Shown here one piece after another: positions 1 through 6,424 of a stretch of DNA of 11,572 bases. The notes beneath the pieces were generated by a model. That model was not told where the DNA came from, did not search any database, and saw only the letters and a program-made list of their open reading frames with translations. This stretch comes from RGIG4140 sp045638265. GTDB taxonomy: Bacteria > Pseudomonadota > Alphaproteobacteria > CAAHEQ01 > UBA3637. Position 1 is the stretch's first letter, and every line of letters begins with the position of its first letter. Location: the NCBI GenBank assembly GCA_045638265.1, contig JAZUBA010000009.1, forward strand, positions 1-11,572, written 5' to 3'. The translations under genes were made by a program, and so were the position numbers.

Positions 1-1836
1 ATGAGTGAGATTGTGATTATGAACTCTGACGAAAATGACGGTATTTTTGAAGTAGAAGTTGCAGGTCATGTTATTAAAGATACACGCAGCGGACGTGCTA
101 TGTGTCAAGCCTGTGCTTCTCCTCAACATCGGGTGGAAGAAGGACGAAATATTGGTGATACAAATACAATTACATATTGTGCTACCAGTTGTGTTAAAGG
201 AAACAGTTTTTTGAATACAAGCGGTAGTTGTGTATTGTGTGATTCAACTAATTCAAGTGTACAAATACCTAATGATGAAAAATCAAAATTACTGTGTAAT
301 GCTTGTCCTAACAGAATTACCTTTGGAAAGAATAATGAATTATATTGCACAACTCGTACTTGTCCTGATGGTCGTTTTAAAGTTGCTAATGGATATTGTA
401 TGAAATGCAATGAAAATGAGGGGGTTAATTGGACATGGAAAATGGATGCTTTTTATAGTTATTTTTGGTCAACATCTTACACCACTTCTTCGGAAATTAT
501 TGATGATTTTTCAAAAATATGCGAAGACTGTTCATCGGCCAAGGATGAAACTTTGCGTTTTAACAGACACGTTTTGAATTTTAACGGTAATTACTATTGT
601 TTTACAAAGTGCCGAGATGACCAATTTCAAGATTATAACGGAAATTGTTTTGATTGTAGCAATCCCAAAGGTGTTATTATAAAAGGACACGGTGCAGAAA
701 GTGGTGTTAAATTAGATTATTTAGCAGGTTTATGTACCTCTTCTACTTGTGGGCGAACATATAAAGAGGGCTATTGTGTTCCTTCAAATTTAGGAGCCTG
801 TCCGGAAGGTGAATTTAGAGGAAAAGACACAAATTGTTATCCTTGTTCTAAACCTGAACGTGTTGTTGTAGATTCGGCATCGGATTGCGATGATTTTTGT
901 CCGACAACAAGTGAAAGTCCACGCGAATATCATGATGGATGGTGTTATAAAACATGTGGTGAAAATGAATTGAATTTAGGCAATGCCGGATTATGTCAGC
1001 CTTGCTCTAAAATTGGAAAAGGTTCTCATTTGAGTTACAATTCGTGGTGGGATATTAAAACATTTGATAAAGAATCTTGCCGAATGAAATGCGGGGAAAA
1101 TCAGCACAATATTTACATTGGTATTGACCAAGTATGGTGTGCACCTGTTGATTGTGGAGAGGGATATTTAAGACATGTAGCCGGTGGTTGTAAAGCTTGT
1201 TTGACATCGGGTTCTATGCAGGCAAATCCTTACAAGGCAGAATGTGAAAAATGCGCCAATCACATATATATCGGTAATTATTGCGTCTATTATAACCCAG
1301 GAGTATCGGGTGTTTGTAATGAAGACAGTCCGGATATAAACAAATATCCAAACATTCCAAACGGTACAACATATCGTGATGAAACAGGTATTTGTCGGCG
1401 GTGTGATGATACGGCAAAAGGATATAAGGCAACACAAGCAGAATGCGATAGTTGTGGTGGTATTAGACAATTAGTTGGTGGAATTTGTACTTATGGTGGA
1501 TGTTTGCAAAATGAAACATTTATCGGTAGAACAGGATGTATTGCTTGTAATACTGCATCAATTAAAGTTGAAACAAAAACCTCTACCGAGGCAACGCAAT
1601 TGTGTAATGATTGTAATCGTCGTGTTATGATAGTTAATGATGTGCCTTATTGCGTTCAAGAATGTGATGCTGAAGAATGGCAAGATATAGCTGGCGAATG
1701 TCATGCCGGTATTATGGATTCGTCAGATGGTAAAAATGAAATCGGTTCTGACAGTGTTTCTTTAAACAAATGTCATAATGCCGGGCGTGTTGTTGAGGAA
1801 GAAAATAATCAATATTTCTGTATGCCGAAAGAATAA
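1..1836 (+). CDS. Cysteine-rich repeat protein, probably truncated at its 5' end by the window edge
   Basis: The open frame starts on the first base and gives 611 residues ending in TAA at 1834-1836. It holds 55 cysteines (about 9%) in roughly nine degenerate units of 50-75 residues. Each unit reads approximately Y-C-x3-7-C, an aromatic residue, G-x-C-x2-C, a 15-35 residue spacer, then C-x2-4-C. Examples are Cys116/121/133/136/174/177, Cys200/204/216/219/245/250 and Cys496/501/513/516/535/538. The spacing resembles disulfide-rich extracellular modules (growth-factor-receptor/furin-like), so a surface or periplasmic location is inferred. No signal peptide is visible at the N-terminus, and the first pair (Cys35/Cys38) looks like the second half of a unit. 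The real start is therefore probably upstream and Met1 here is likely internal. The C-terminus (C-x2-A-G-R-x-V, then C-x-M-P) recurs in the partial gene at the right end. I do not recognise a named family; function unknown. Confidence 0.8.
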   Translation: MSEIVIMNSDENDGIFEVEVAGHVIKDTRSGRAMCQACASPQHRVEEGRNIGDTNTITYCATSCVKGNSFLNTSGSCVLCDSTNSSVQIPNDEKSKLLCNACPNRITFGKNNELYCTTRTCPDGRFKVANGYCMKCNENEGVNWTWKMDAFYSYFWSTSYTTSSEIIDDFSKICEDCSSAKDETLRFNRHVLNFNGNYYCFTKCRDDQFQDYNGNCFDCSNPKGVIIKGHGAESGVKLDYLAGLCTSSTCGRTYKEGYCVPSNLGACPEGEFRGKDTNCYPCSKPERVVVDSASDCDDFCPTTSESPREYHDGWCYKTCGENELNLGNAGLCQPCSKIGKGSHLSYNSWWDIKTFDKESCRMKCGENQHNIYIGIDQVWCAPVDCGEGYLRHVAGGCKACLTSGSMQANPYKAECEKCANHIYIGNYCVYYNPGVSGVCNEDSPDINKYPNIPNGTTYRDETGICRRCDDTAKGYKATQAECDSCGGIRQLVGGICTYGGCLQNETFIGRTGCIACNTASIKVETKTSTEATQLCNDCNRRVMIVNDVPYCVQECDAEEWQDIAGECHAGIMDSSDGKNEIGSDSVSLNKCHNAGRVVEEENNQYFCMPKE

Positions 1837-1849
1837 TTGTTTGTAGATT

Positions 1850-1897
1850 GAAAAGGCTGAAGATTTTTTTAGTGTATATCAGATTTTCAGCCTTTTT
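1850..1897 (+). terminator. Rho-independent terminator of the cysteine-rich gene
   Basis: AAAAGGCTGAA (1851-1861) is complementary to TTCAGCCTTTT (1886-1896), giving an 11-bp stem with a 24-nt loop. A T-rich stretch forms the end of the 3' arm. It begins 14 nt after the stop codon at 1836. The GC content of the stem is modest, so efficiency is uncertain. Confidence 0.6.
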
Positions 1898-1921
1898 CTG
1901 ACATCTAATCATTAAACTGAT

Positions 1922-1949
1922 AAAAAAAACTCCCACAAGGGAGTTTTTT
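1922..1949 (-). terminator. Intrinsic terminator of tRNA-Ser
   Basis: An 11-bp stem pairs 1924-1934 (AAAAAACTCCC) with 1939-1949 (GGGAGTTTTTT) around an ACAA loop. On the minus strand it is followed by a T run (the A run at 1922-1929). It starts 2 nt past the CCA end of the tRNA gene. The T run on the other side means it could also stop read-through from the upstream plus-strand gene. Confidence 0.8.
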
Positions 1950-1951
1950 AA

Positions 1952-2042
1952 TGGCGGATAGGGCGAGATTCGAACTCGCGTTAGGCTTTAGACCTAAACA
2001 CACTTTCCAGGCGTGCGCCTTCAACCACTCGGCCACCTATCC
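1952..2042 (-). tRNA. tRNA-Ser, anticodon GGA
   Basis: The minus strand folds into a class II tRNA of 88 nt plus an encoded CCA (1954-1952). The acceptor stem GGATAGG/CCTATCC pairs 2042-2036 with 1962-1956, with discriminator G at 1955. The anticodon stem CACGC/GTGTG encloses the loop CTGGAAA (2010-2004), giving anticodon GGA (2008-2006), which reads UCC and UCU. The long variable arm (a TTAGG/CCTAA stem) is typical of serine tRNAs. The T arm is GCGAG-TTCGAAT-CTCGC. All arms pair without defects, and the gene has its own promoter and terminator. Confidence 0.97.
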
Positions 2043-2054
2043 ATTTTTTTTGAT

Positions 2055-2083
2055 TTTATACCCTATTTTTTTTTGTTTTGCAA
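2055..2083 (-). promoter_or_regulatory. Sigma70-type promoter of tRNA-Ser
   Basis: On the minus strand, a -35 box TTGCAA (2083-2078, 4 of 6 consensus bases) is 17 nt from a -10 box TATAAA (2060-2055, 5 of 6). The predicted transcription start at about 2048 gives a leader of only a few nucleotides before the mature tRNA end at 2042. The spacing and position fit, although the surrounding sequence is very AT-rich. Confidence 0.6.
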
Positions 2084-2234
2084 GAAAAAAATGAAATATC
2101 ACTCTTTTTTTCTTTTTTGTTTTTCATATTCACTTTCAAAAGTCTATTTTATCTTGATTTTTGTGTATTATCTTCATACTTACTTTCTAAAAGCATTTAG
2201 GCTTTTTTCATCTATTATTTAAAGGAGATTTTTT

Positions 2235-3227
2235 ATGCATGCGACTTTTGAAAACCCTAATTTAGCCATTGGAGTATCTGATTTTATTTATACATTAAAA
2301 GATAAATCTAATTTGCAATTAGGTACTTGTGAGTCTGCTCGGGCATTTATTTCTCAACTTCAGGCTTCACAACAGTTTGAAGATGATGTAACCCGAAATG
2401 ATTATGAAGTCCCTGTTTCGGCAGAAGGATATTTACCCGTACGTATTGTTAGACGAGTTGATTCTATCGGAAATTTACCGATTTTATTCTTTGTTCATGG
2501 AGGTGGTTGGATTACAGGTAATGCGATGATATATGATACACTCTTACGCCATTTGGCAAAAGATTCGTATAGCGCTGTTGTTTTTGCTGATTACACATAT
2601 GCGCCTCAAGTTCGATTTCCGACTCAATTAGAGGAATTATGGGCAGTTTTGCAACATATTATTAAGAATCCGGATATTTATCAGGTTCAATCGGATAAAA
2701 TTGTAATGGCCGGAGATGGAACAGGAGCCACAATGGCTGCTGTGTTAACAAATTATGCTCATAAACATGGCTTGAATATTAATTTTCAGTTGTTGCTTTA
2801 TCCGATTTTAGATGCCAATTTAAGTTTGGATACATATCGTTTGTTTGATAAAGGTCCCTGGCTGACAAAAGCAATGACGGAATGGTTTTGGGAAAATTAT
2901 TTACCGGATATCAGTATGCGAAATCAATCTATGGTCAGTCCATTAATGATTCCTGAAAACGAATTAAAAGGATTACCGGATACATTGATTATCACTGCTG
3001 AAAATGATGTTTCCCGTGATGATGGCGAAACCTACGCTCGTAAATTGACAGAGGCTGGTAATAATGCAGTTTCGGTTCGTTTTAATGGTACAATTCATGA
3101 TTTTTTAATGTTGTCTGATTTATCAAGAACTTTTCCGACACAATTAGCTTTTCGTGTTATTGGTGGTACATTAAGACAGGCGTTGTATAATGATGAAACT
3201 TATAATGGTAAAGCACAGGATAAATAA
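2235..3227 (+). CDS. HSL-type alpha/beta hydrolase-like protein with Gly in place of the nucleophilic Ser
   Basis: This 330-residue protein has the layout and length of the hormone-sensitive-lipase (Abhydrolase_3) esterase family. The oxyanion-hole motif HGGGW is at residues 88-92. The YAPQVRFP stretch (122-129) matches the family's Y-x-L-A-P-E-x-x-x-P region. The acid is Asp258, in a stretch like the family D-P-L-R-D-E-G (here DVSRDDG), and the base is His288 in the H-D-F-L-M-L segment. The nucleophile elbow, normally G-D-S-A-G-G, reads GDGTGA (160-165), so the catalytic Ser is Gly162 (codon GGA at 2718-2720). Classical ester hydrolysis should therefore be lost unless another residue substitutes. 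No signal peptide is seen, so it is probably cytoplasmic. AAAGGAG at 2221-2227 lies 7 nt before the ATG. The following lipoprotein gene starts 1 nt after the stop codon, so the two are co-transcribed. I see no convincing promoter in the T-rich leader. Confidence 0.9.
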   Translation: MHATFENPNLAIGVSDFIYTLKDKSNLQLGTCESARAFISQLQASQQFEDDVTRNDYEVPVSAEGYLPVRIVRRVDSIGNLPILFFVHGGGWITGNAMIYDTLLRHLAKDSYSAVVFADYTYAPQVRFPTQLEELWAVLQHIIKNPDIYQVQSDKIVMAGDGTGATMAAVLTNYAHKHGLNINFQLLLYPILDANLSLDTYRLFDKGPWLTKAMTEWFWENYLPDISMRNQSMVSPLMIPENELKGLPDTLIITAENDVSRDDGETYARKLTEAGNNAVSVRFNGTIHDFLMLSDLSRTFPTQLAFRVIGGTLRQALYNDETYNGKAQDK

Positions 3228-3228
3228 A

Positions 3229-3609
3229 ATGAAAAAAATTTGCATTATTGTATGTTGCAGTTTAGTATTATTAAACGCTTGCCAATATGACATTCACAAA
3301 GATTTTGTTGCACAAGAAAAACCAACGGATTGGATTGGCGAATCACCTGTAACACTTGTGAATGCTTGGGGAAAGCCAACACAGATTATTAATAATGGCG
3401 ATTATCAATATCTGATTTATATGAGTGCTGAAAATTTGGCTTTTGGTACTGATGAGGGTGAAACAAATGTCGGTGAATTACAGATGATAGATGGATATCC
3501 TCAAGCAACTCCACAAGGACGTCTTTTTTGCCAAACAACGTTTGTTGTGTATCAAGGTAAAATTACAAAAGCACTTTGGCAGGGAGATGGTTGTGGTATA
3601 AATGAATAG
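3229..3609 (+). CDS. Small predicted lipoprotein of unknown function
   Basis: The protein is 126 residues. The ATG at 3229 is preferred because it places a clean lipoprotein signal directly at the N-terminus: M-K-K, a hydrophobic stretch over residues 4-15, then lipobox L-N-A-C with the lipidated Cys18. An in-frame ATG at 3190 would overlap the hydrolase and bury the signal peptide. AGGA at 3217-3220 lies 8 nt before the start. The mature part has an L-x-x-x-W-G-x-P motif (residues 43-50) followed by a Y-x-Y-L-I-Y strand, a pattern seen in small BamE/SmpA-like outer-membrane lipoproteins. That resemblance is weak. Cys101 and Cys122 could form a disulfide in the periplasm. It is the second gene of a unit with the hydrolase-like protein, which suggests a shared role, but none can be named. 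Confidence 0.85.
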   Translation: MKKICIIVCCSLVLLNACQYDIHKDFVAQEKPTDWIGESPVTLVNAWGKPTQIINNGDYQYLIYMSAENLAFGTDEGETNVGELQMIDGYPQATPQGRLFCQTTFVVYQGKITKALWQGDGCGINE

Positions 3610-3688
3610 AGTTTTTTGGGAATATATCCAAAAACATATCAGTACGTTATTTTTCTATATTAATACTGAAACACAACTAGCAAGCAAT

Positions 3689-3726
3689 AAAAAAGCCCCC
3701 GAAGATTGAAAACCAATTTTCGGGGG
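3689..3726 (-). terminator. Intrinsic terminator of the coiled-coil gene
   Basis: A 13-bp stem pairs 3696-3708 (CCCCCGAAGATTG) with 3714-3726 (CAATTTTCGGGGG) around a 5-nt loop, with one G-T position. On the minus strand the stem is followed by a T run (A run 3689-3694). No T run follows on the plus strand, so it serves the minus-strand gene that ends 26 nt away at 3753. Confidence 0.85.
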
Positions 3727-3752
3727 AGGAGTTTAGAACTTATAATAATGGT

Positions 3753-5468
3753 TTATCTATCATTGTTTTGATGCATTTGATATACCATTCTTGATACTTC
3801 AGCTGCTTCTTTATCATCAAATCCGGCAGCTTTGTAATCTTCCATATCAAGTTTTCCATCAGTAGATGCAGCACGTTTTGCAGCAGCAGCCAATTTTTTC
3901 AAACCTTCAGCATCTAAAGTGTTTTGACTTGTTAATTCTTCTGTTGTAATACCAGCAATACGAACACCACGAGCTGCATCAATCAAACTTTTGTTGTCGT
4001 TTTTGTCATATTGTTCAATTTCTTTATTACTTGCACCACCTAACATTGTTGGCGCATAGCGTTCCCAGAAAGAAATTTTGCCATCATCTAAGGCACCGGT
4101 TTTCCCTTCTTTTTCATCTTTTGCTTCTTGTTGAGCATTTTTTAAATCACCTTGAGCTTCTTGTAAGTCGCCTTTGGCATCTTTAAGATCATTACGAGCA
4201 TCTCTTAATTTATCCTCAAGGTCTTCACGCTCATCTTTGCTTAATTTCTTGTTTTGTAATTTTGCGTTAAGCTCTTTAATTTCCTTTTCAGCAGTTTTAA
4301 TATCTTTTTCAGCTTCTTTAATATCAGATTGTGCTACTTTTTCATCAGATGCGAACATGCGTTCCCAATATGAAAGAGTATTATCATCTTCATTTTTGGA
4401 TGAAGTTTCTTTTTCTTTTTTCGTTTCTTTACCATCAGATTGAAGATCTTTTAAATCTTTTTTTGCATCTTTTAAATCTTCTTCAAGATCTTTACGATCG
4501 TCGGCACTTAAATTTTTATTCTTTAATTTTGCTTGAATATCGTTAATTTTTTGTTGTGTTTCTTTGATGTCTTTTTCTTTTTCATTTTTCTCATAAGCTT
4601 TTACTTGTGCTTCATTGGCGCCACCAGCCCATTCAGGAGCATTCCGTTCCCACCAAGTCAAATTACCACTGTCCATACGGGCTTTTTCTTTTGCGGTTTC
4701 TTTTTGTTCCTCTTGTGCTTCTCTTTTCTCATAAGCTTTCATTTGTTCATCATTGGCACCGCCAGCCCATTCAGGCATATTGCGTTCCCACCAATTCAAA
4801 TCACCATTATCCATACGTTTTTGTTCAGCAGCAGTTTCTTTTCGTTCAGCAGCTTGTTCATCTAAAACACCTTGTTGATTCTTTTCTGCATTCTGAAGTT
4901 CAATGCCAGCTTTTTTAGCAGCATTATTTGCATTTATTAATTCATCTTCAAGCTTTTTGCGTTCATCATTGTTATTTGTATTTCGTAGTTTTTTGTTGAG
5001 ATCCTGAACTCTTTTTTCGGCTTCTTCTTTTTCTTTTTTAGCTTGAGTTACTTCATCGTTTGCCCGTTTTATATCCCCTTTATCTCGTTGTTCTTGGGTA
5101 CTACCGATACCTAACCTTTCAGACCAAGTTAAATTCCCACTATTTTTACGAGCTTCATTTTCTTCTTCTCTTTTTGCTTCTGCTACACGCTCATTTTCTT
5201 CCTCAATTCGCTCTTTTGCGGCTTCTTGTTGTTTATTTAGAGTTTCTTGCGCATTCTCTTTTGCCTCGTCTAACGCTTCTTGAGCTACACGTCTTGCCGT
5301 AATGTCGTCATTTGTTATATCACCATCATTGTAACCAGCATTAGCTTTATCAAAGGCTTTTTGAGCAGCCTCTACTGCTTTTTGAGCAGCAAGTCGCTCT
5401 TCTTGTTGTTTTTTAGCTTCTTCTGGACTTAAATGAATGTCATAATTAAAAGGTTTGTTATCAGCCAT
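3753..5468 (-). CDS. Highly charged coiled-coil protein with five 'WER' motifs
   Basis: This 571-residue protein has no cysteine, signal peptide or membrane segment, so it is predicted to be cytoplasmic. It is dominated by Lys, Glu, Asp, Ala, Gln and Asn in long helical or coiled-coil stretches. Five motifs of the form (D/S)-G-x-(L/I)-x-(W/Y/F)-(W/S)-E-R interrupt the coils at residues 111-118, 222-229, 268-275, 363-370 and 463-470. Three are followed by a P-x-x-x-G-G-A segment and a Y-(E/D)-K. Coil segments containing a K-L-x-N-x-x-L-S-x-D-x-R-x-D-L-E-type sequence recur near residues 156-180, 311-335 and 400-424. A C-terminal segment (535-560, D-G-K-L-D-M-E-D) looks like a divergent EF-hand or TerB-like turn. 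AAAGGAG (5483-5477) lies 8 nt before the ATG, and the gene has its own promoter and terminator. I do not recognise the family. A scaffold-like role is only a guess. Confidence 0.88.
   Translation of the reverse strand: MADNKPFNYDIHLSPEEAKKQQEERLAAQKAVEAAQKAFDKANAGYNDGDITNDDITARRVAQEALDEAKENAQETLNKQQEAAKERIEEENERVAEAKREEENEARKNSGNLTWSERLGIGSTQEQRDKGDIKRANDEVTQAKKEKEEAEKRVQDLNKKLRNTNNNDERKKLEDELINANNAAKKAGIELQNAEKNQQGVLDEQAAERKETAAEQKRMDNGDLNWWERNMPEWAGGANDEQMKAYEKREAQEEQKETAKEKARMDSGNLTWWERNAPEWAGGANEAQVKAYEKNEKEKDIKETQQKINDIQAKLKNKNLSADDRKDLEEDLKDAKKDLKDLQSDGKETKKEKETSSKNEDDNTLSYWERMFASDEKVAQSDIKEAEKDIKTAEKEIKELNAKLQNKKLSKDEREDLEDKLRDARNDLKDAKGDLQEAQGDLKNAQQEAKDEKEGKTGALDDGKISFWERYAPTMLGGASNKEIEQYDKNDNKSLIDAARGVRIAGITTEELTSQNTLDAEGLKKLAAAAKRAASTDGKLDMEDYKAAGFDDKEAAEVSRMVYQMHQNNDR
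4587..4817 (-). repeat. Two near-identical 31-residue WER modules in the coiled-coil gene
   Basis: Residues 218-248 (4817-4725) and 264-294 (4679-4587) match at 24 of 31 positions, including D-x-G-x-L-x-W-W-E-R-N, P-E-W-A-G-G-A-N and K-A-Y-E-K. They are separated by 15 residues of charged linker. The similarity is also clear in the DNA (for example around 4618-4680 and 4756-4818), which indicates a fairly recent tandem duplication. The other three WER motifs in the gene are older, diverged copies. Confidence 0.85.
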
Positions 5469-5501
5469 ATTTATTACTCCTTTATTAATAAATTGTTTAA
5501 A

Positions 5502-5531
5502 TTTATATTAATAATATCATATTTTTGACAA
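5502..5531 (-). promoter_or_regulatory. Sigma70-type promoter of the coiled-coil gene
   Basis: On the minus strand, a -35 box TTGTCA (5531-5526, 5 of 6) is separated by 18 nt from a -10 box TATAAA (5507-5502, 5 of 6). This predicts a start near 5495 and a leader of about 27 nt that carries the AAAGGAG ribosome binding site. The AT-rich context makes chance -10 matches common, but the -35 match and spacing are good. Confidence 0.55.
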
Positions 5532-5641
5532 CTTCACAAGAAAAAAATCAACGAAAGTTATTTTTTGGACGAAAAATATAATATAATAATGATTTAAAAT
5601 ATTGTATTTTTAATTTTAATATTTTAACAGAAGGAAATAAG

Positions 5642-6236
5642 CTAGGCTTCTCTGCCTTGGTTATGTTGATGTACAAAACTAATCGTGTCTTCTTTTTCTT
5701 CTGCTGCATTGGCTTGATTGTCAGATATAGTACTGTTGCGTGCCGCTTGGATTAAAGATAAATCGTGTTGTGTTGCTTGCCATTTTGTATCATTGCTCTG
5801 AATTGCGGATTGAATGGCTTGTTGTTGGCTGAAAACATCGGTTGTTTCAGAATCTTCTTTATCTTTTTTTGTATTTTTGGCTACTTTTGGAGAACGAATC
5901 TTATTTTTATGTGTCGATTCGCTTTTGTTTTTTTCTTCTTCATTATTTTTATCATTATGGTTTTCTTCTTTATCTTCTTGTTTGGGTTCATCACCTAATA
6001 TTTGTACAACCGTATTATCGTAGACATCTGATGTCCCTTCGGTTATGCCAGTCCACAATTCATCAATAATACCTTTAGGTTCTTTTTGTTGGGTTCGTTC
6101 CGGTTTTAGTATCGTTTTATCAGTACGTTCGCTAACTTTATATTTTTATTTGCCCGTACTTGATTGTGTTGTTTTCTTCTCTGGCACTGCGAATCAATGC
6201 TAATTCTTGGTTGATTTGTTCGGAACCTTTTACCAT
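5642..6236 (-). pseudogene. Charged low-complexity protein gene interrupted by a single-base frameshift
   Basis: An ATG at 6236, preceded by AGAGG (6246-6242) 5 nt upstream, opens a frame of only 32 residues that stops at TAA 6140-6138. The +1 frame then runs open from 6145 to the TAG at 5644-5642. It has no ATG or GTG start. The only alternative is a TTG at 6058 (138 residues) with a poorly placed AAGG 14 nt upstream. Joining the two frames needs removal of one base. Given both stop codons, the shift must lie at or beside the A5 run 6147-6143. The repaired protein would have 197 residues: an N-terminal part, a Lys/Glu/Asn/Asp-rich middle, and a C-terminal part containing a D-L-S-L-I-Q-A-A-R motif. 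That motif echoes E-L-A-L-I-R-S-A-R near the N-terminus. There is no signal peptide, membrane segment or cysteine. The family is not recognised. It could be a true pseudogene, a phase-variable gene, or a sequencing or assembly error. Confidence 0.6.
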
Positions 6237-6258
6237 GATGACCTCTAAAAAAAACTAC

Positions 6259-6264
6259 ATTATA
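6259..6264 (-). promoter_or_regulatory. -10 element upstream of the broken charged gene
   Basis: A perfect TATAAT on the minus strand (6264-6259) predicts a start near 6252, about 16 nt before the ATG at 6236 and just upstream of its AGAGG site. The -35 region (around 6287-6281) has no good match to TTGACA. Its presence supports 6236 as the original start of the gene. Confidence 0.45.
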
Positions 6265-6383
6265 TTTAGTGAGCATTATTTTTGCCTATTTTACAAAATA
6301 AAAGATTTAATAGTCCGATATTACGCATCAAAATTTGTCTGTCATACATTTTTTTCTTGAAATTCTGTAAAATCAGTTTAAAA

Positions 6384-6389
6384 TATAAT
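6384..6389 (+). promoter_or_regulatory. -10 element of the amidoligase operon
   Basis: A perfect TATAAT lies 35 nt before the ATG of the retropepsin-like lipoprotein gene. The best upstream -35-like sequence, TTGAAA at 6357-6362, is 21 nt away, which is too far for a standard promoter. The operon promoter may be weak, activator-dependent, or use another sigma factor. The region 6237-6424 is shared with the divergent broken gene. Confidence 0.4.
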
Positions 6390-6424
6390 GCAATAAAAAA
6401 TAAAACAAGGGAAATGAGGGTCTT

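Noticed and set aside
1168..1470. Minus-strand frames within the cysteine-rich gene
   Set aside because: The cysteine repeat pattern is coherent only on the plus strand; these frames lack start signals and domain features.
2189..2210. Possible small hairpin AAAAGC ... GCTTTT plus T run in the leader of the hydrolase gene, as an attenuator
   Set aside because: The stem is only 6 bp with two G-C pairs, and no alternative structure or leader peptide is visible.
2013..2222. 69-residue plus-strand frame rich in Phe and Leu
   Set aside because: It overlaps the tRNA-Ser gene and a T-rich tract; the composition simply reflects poly-T sequence and there is no ribosome binding site.
3190..3228. Upstream in-frame ATG for the small lipoprotein (139 residues)
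   Set aside because: It overlaps the hydrolase and adds charged residues ahead of the signal peptide; the ATG at 3229 gives a normal lipoprotein signal and has AGGA upstream.
4174..5302. Several hydrophobic plus-strand frames opposite the coiled-coil gene
   Set aside because: They are antisense readings of Lys/Glu-rich codons (giving Phe/Leu/Ser-rich strings), with no start signals of their own.
5594..5627. Inverted repeat TTAAAATATT ... AATATTTTAA after the broken gene
   Set aside because: The 10-bp stem contains only A-T pairs with a 14-nt loop in an AT-rich region; too weak to call a terminator.
5765..6069. Phe-rich plus-strand frames opposite the broken charged gene
   Set aside because: Antisense shadows of a Glu/Lys/Asn-rich coding region; no ribosome binding site or conserved motif.
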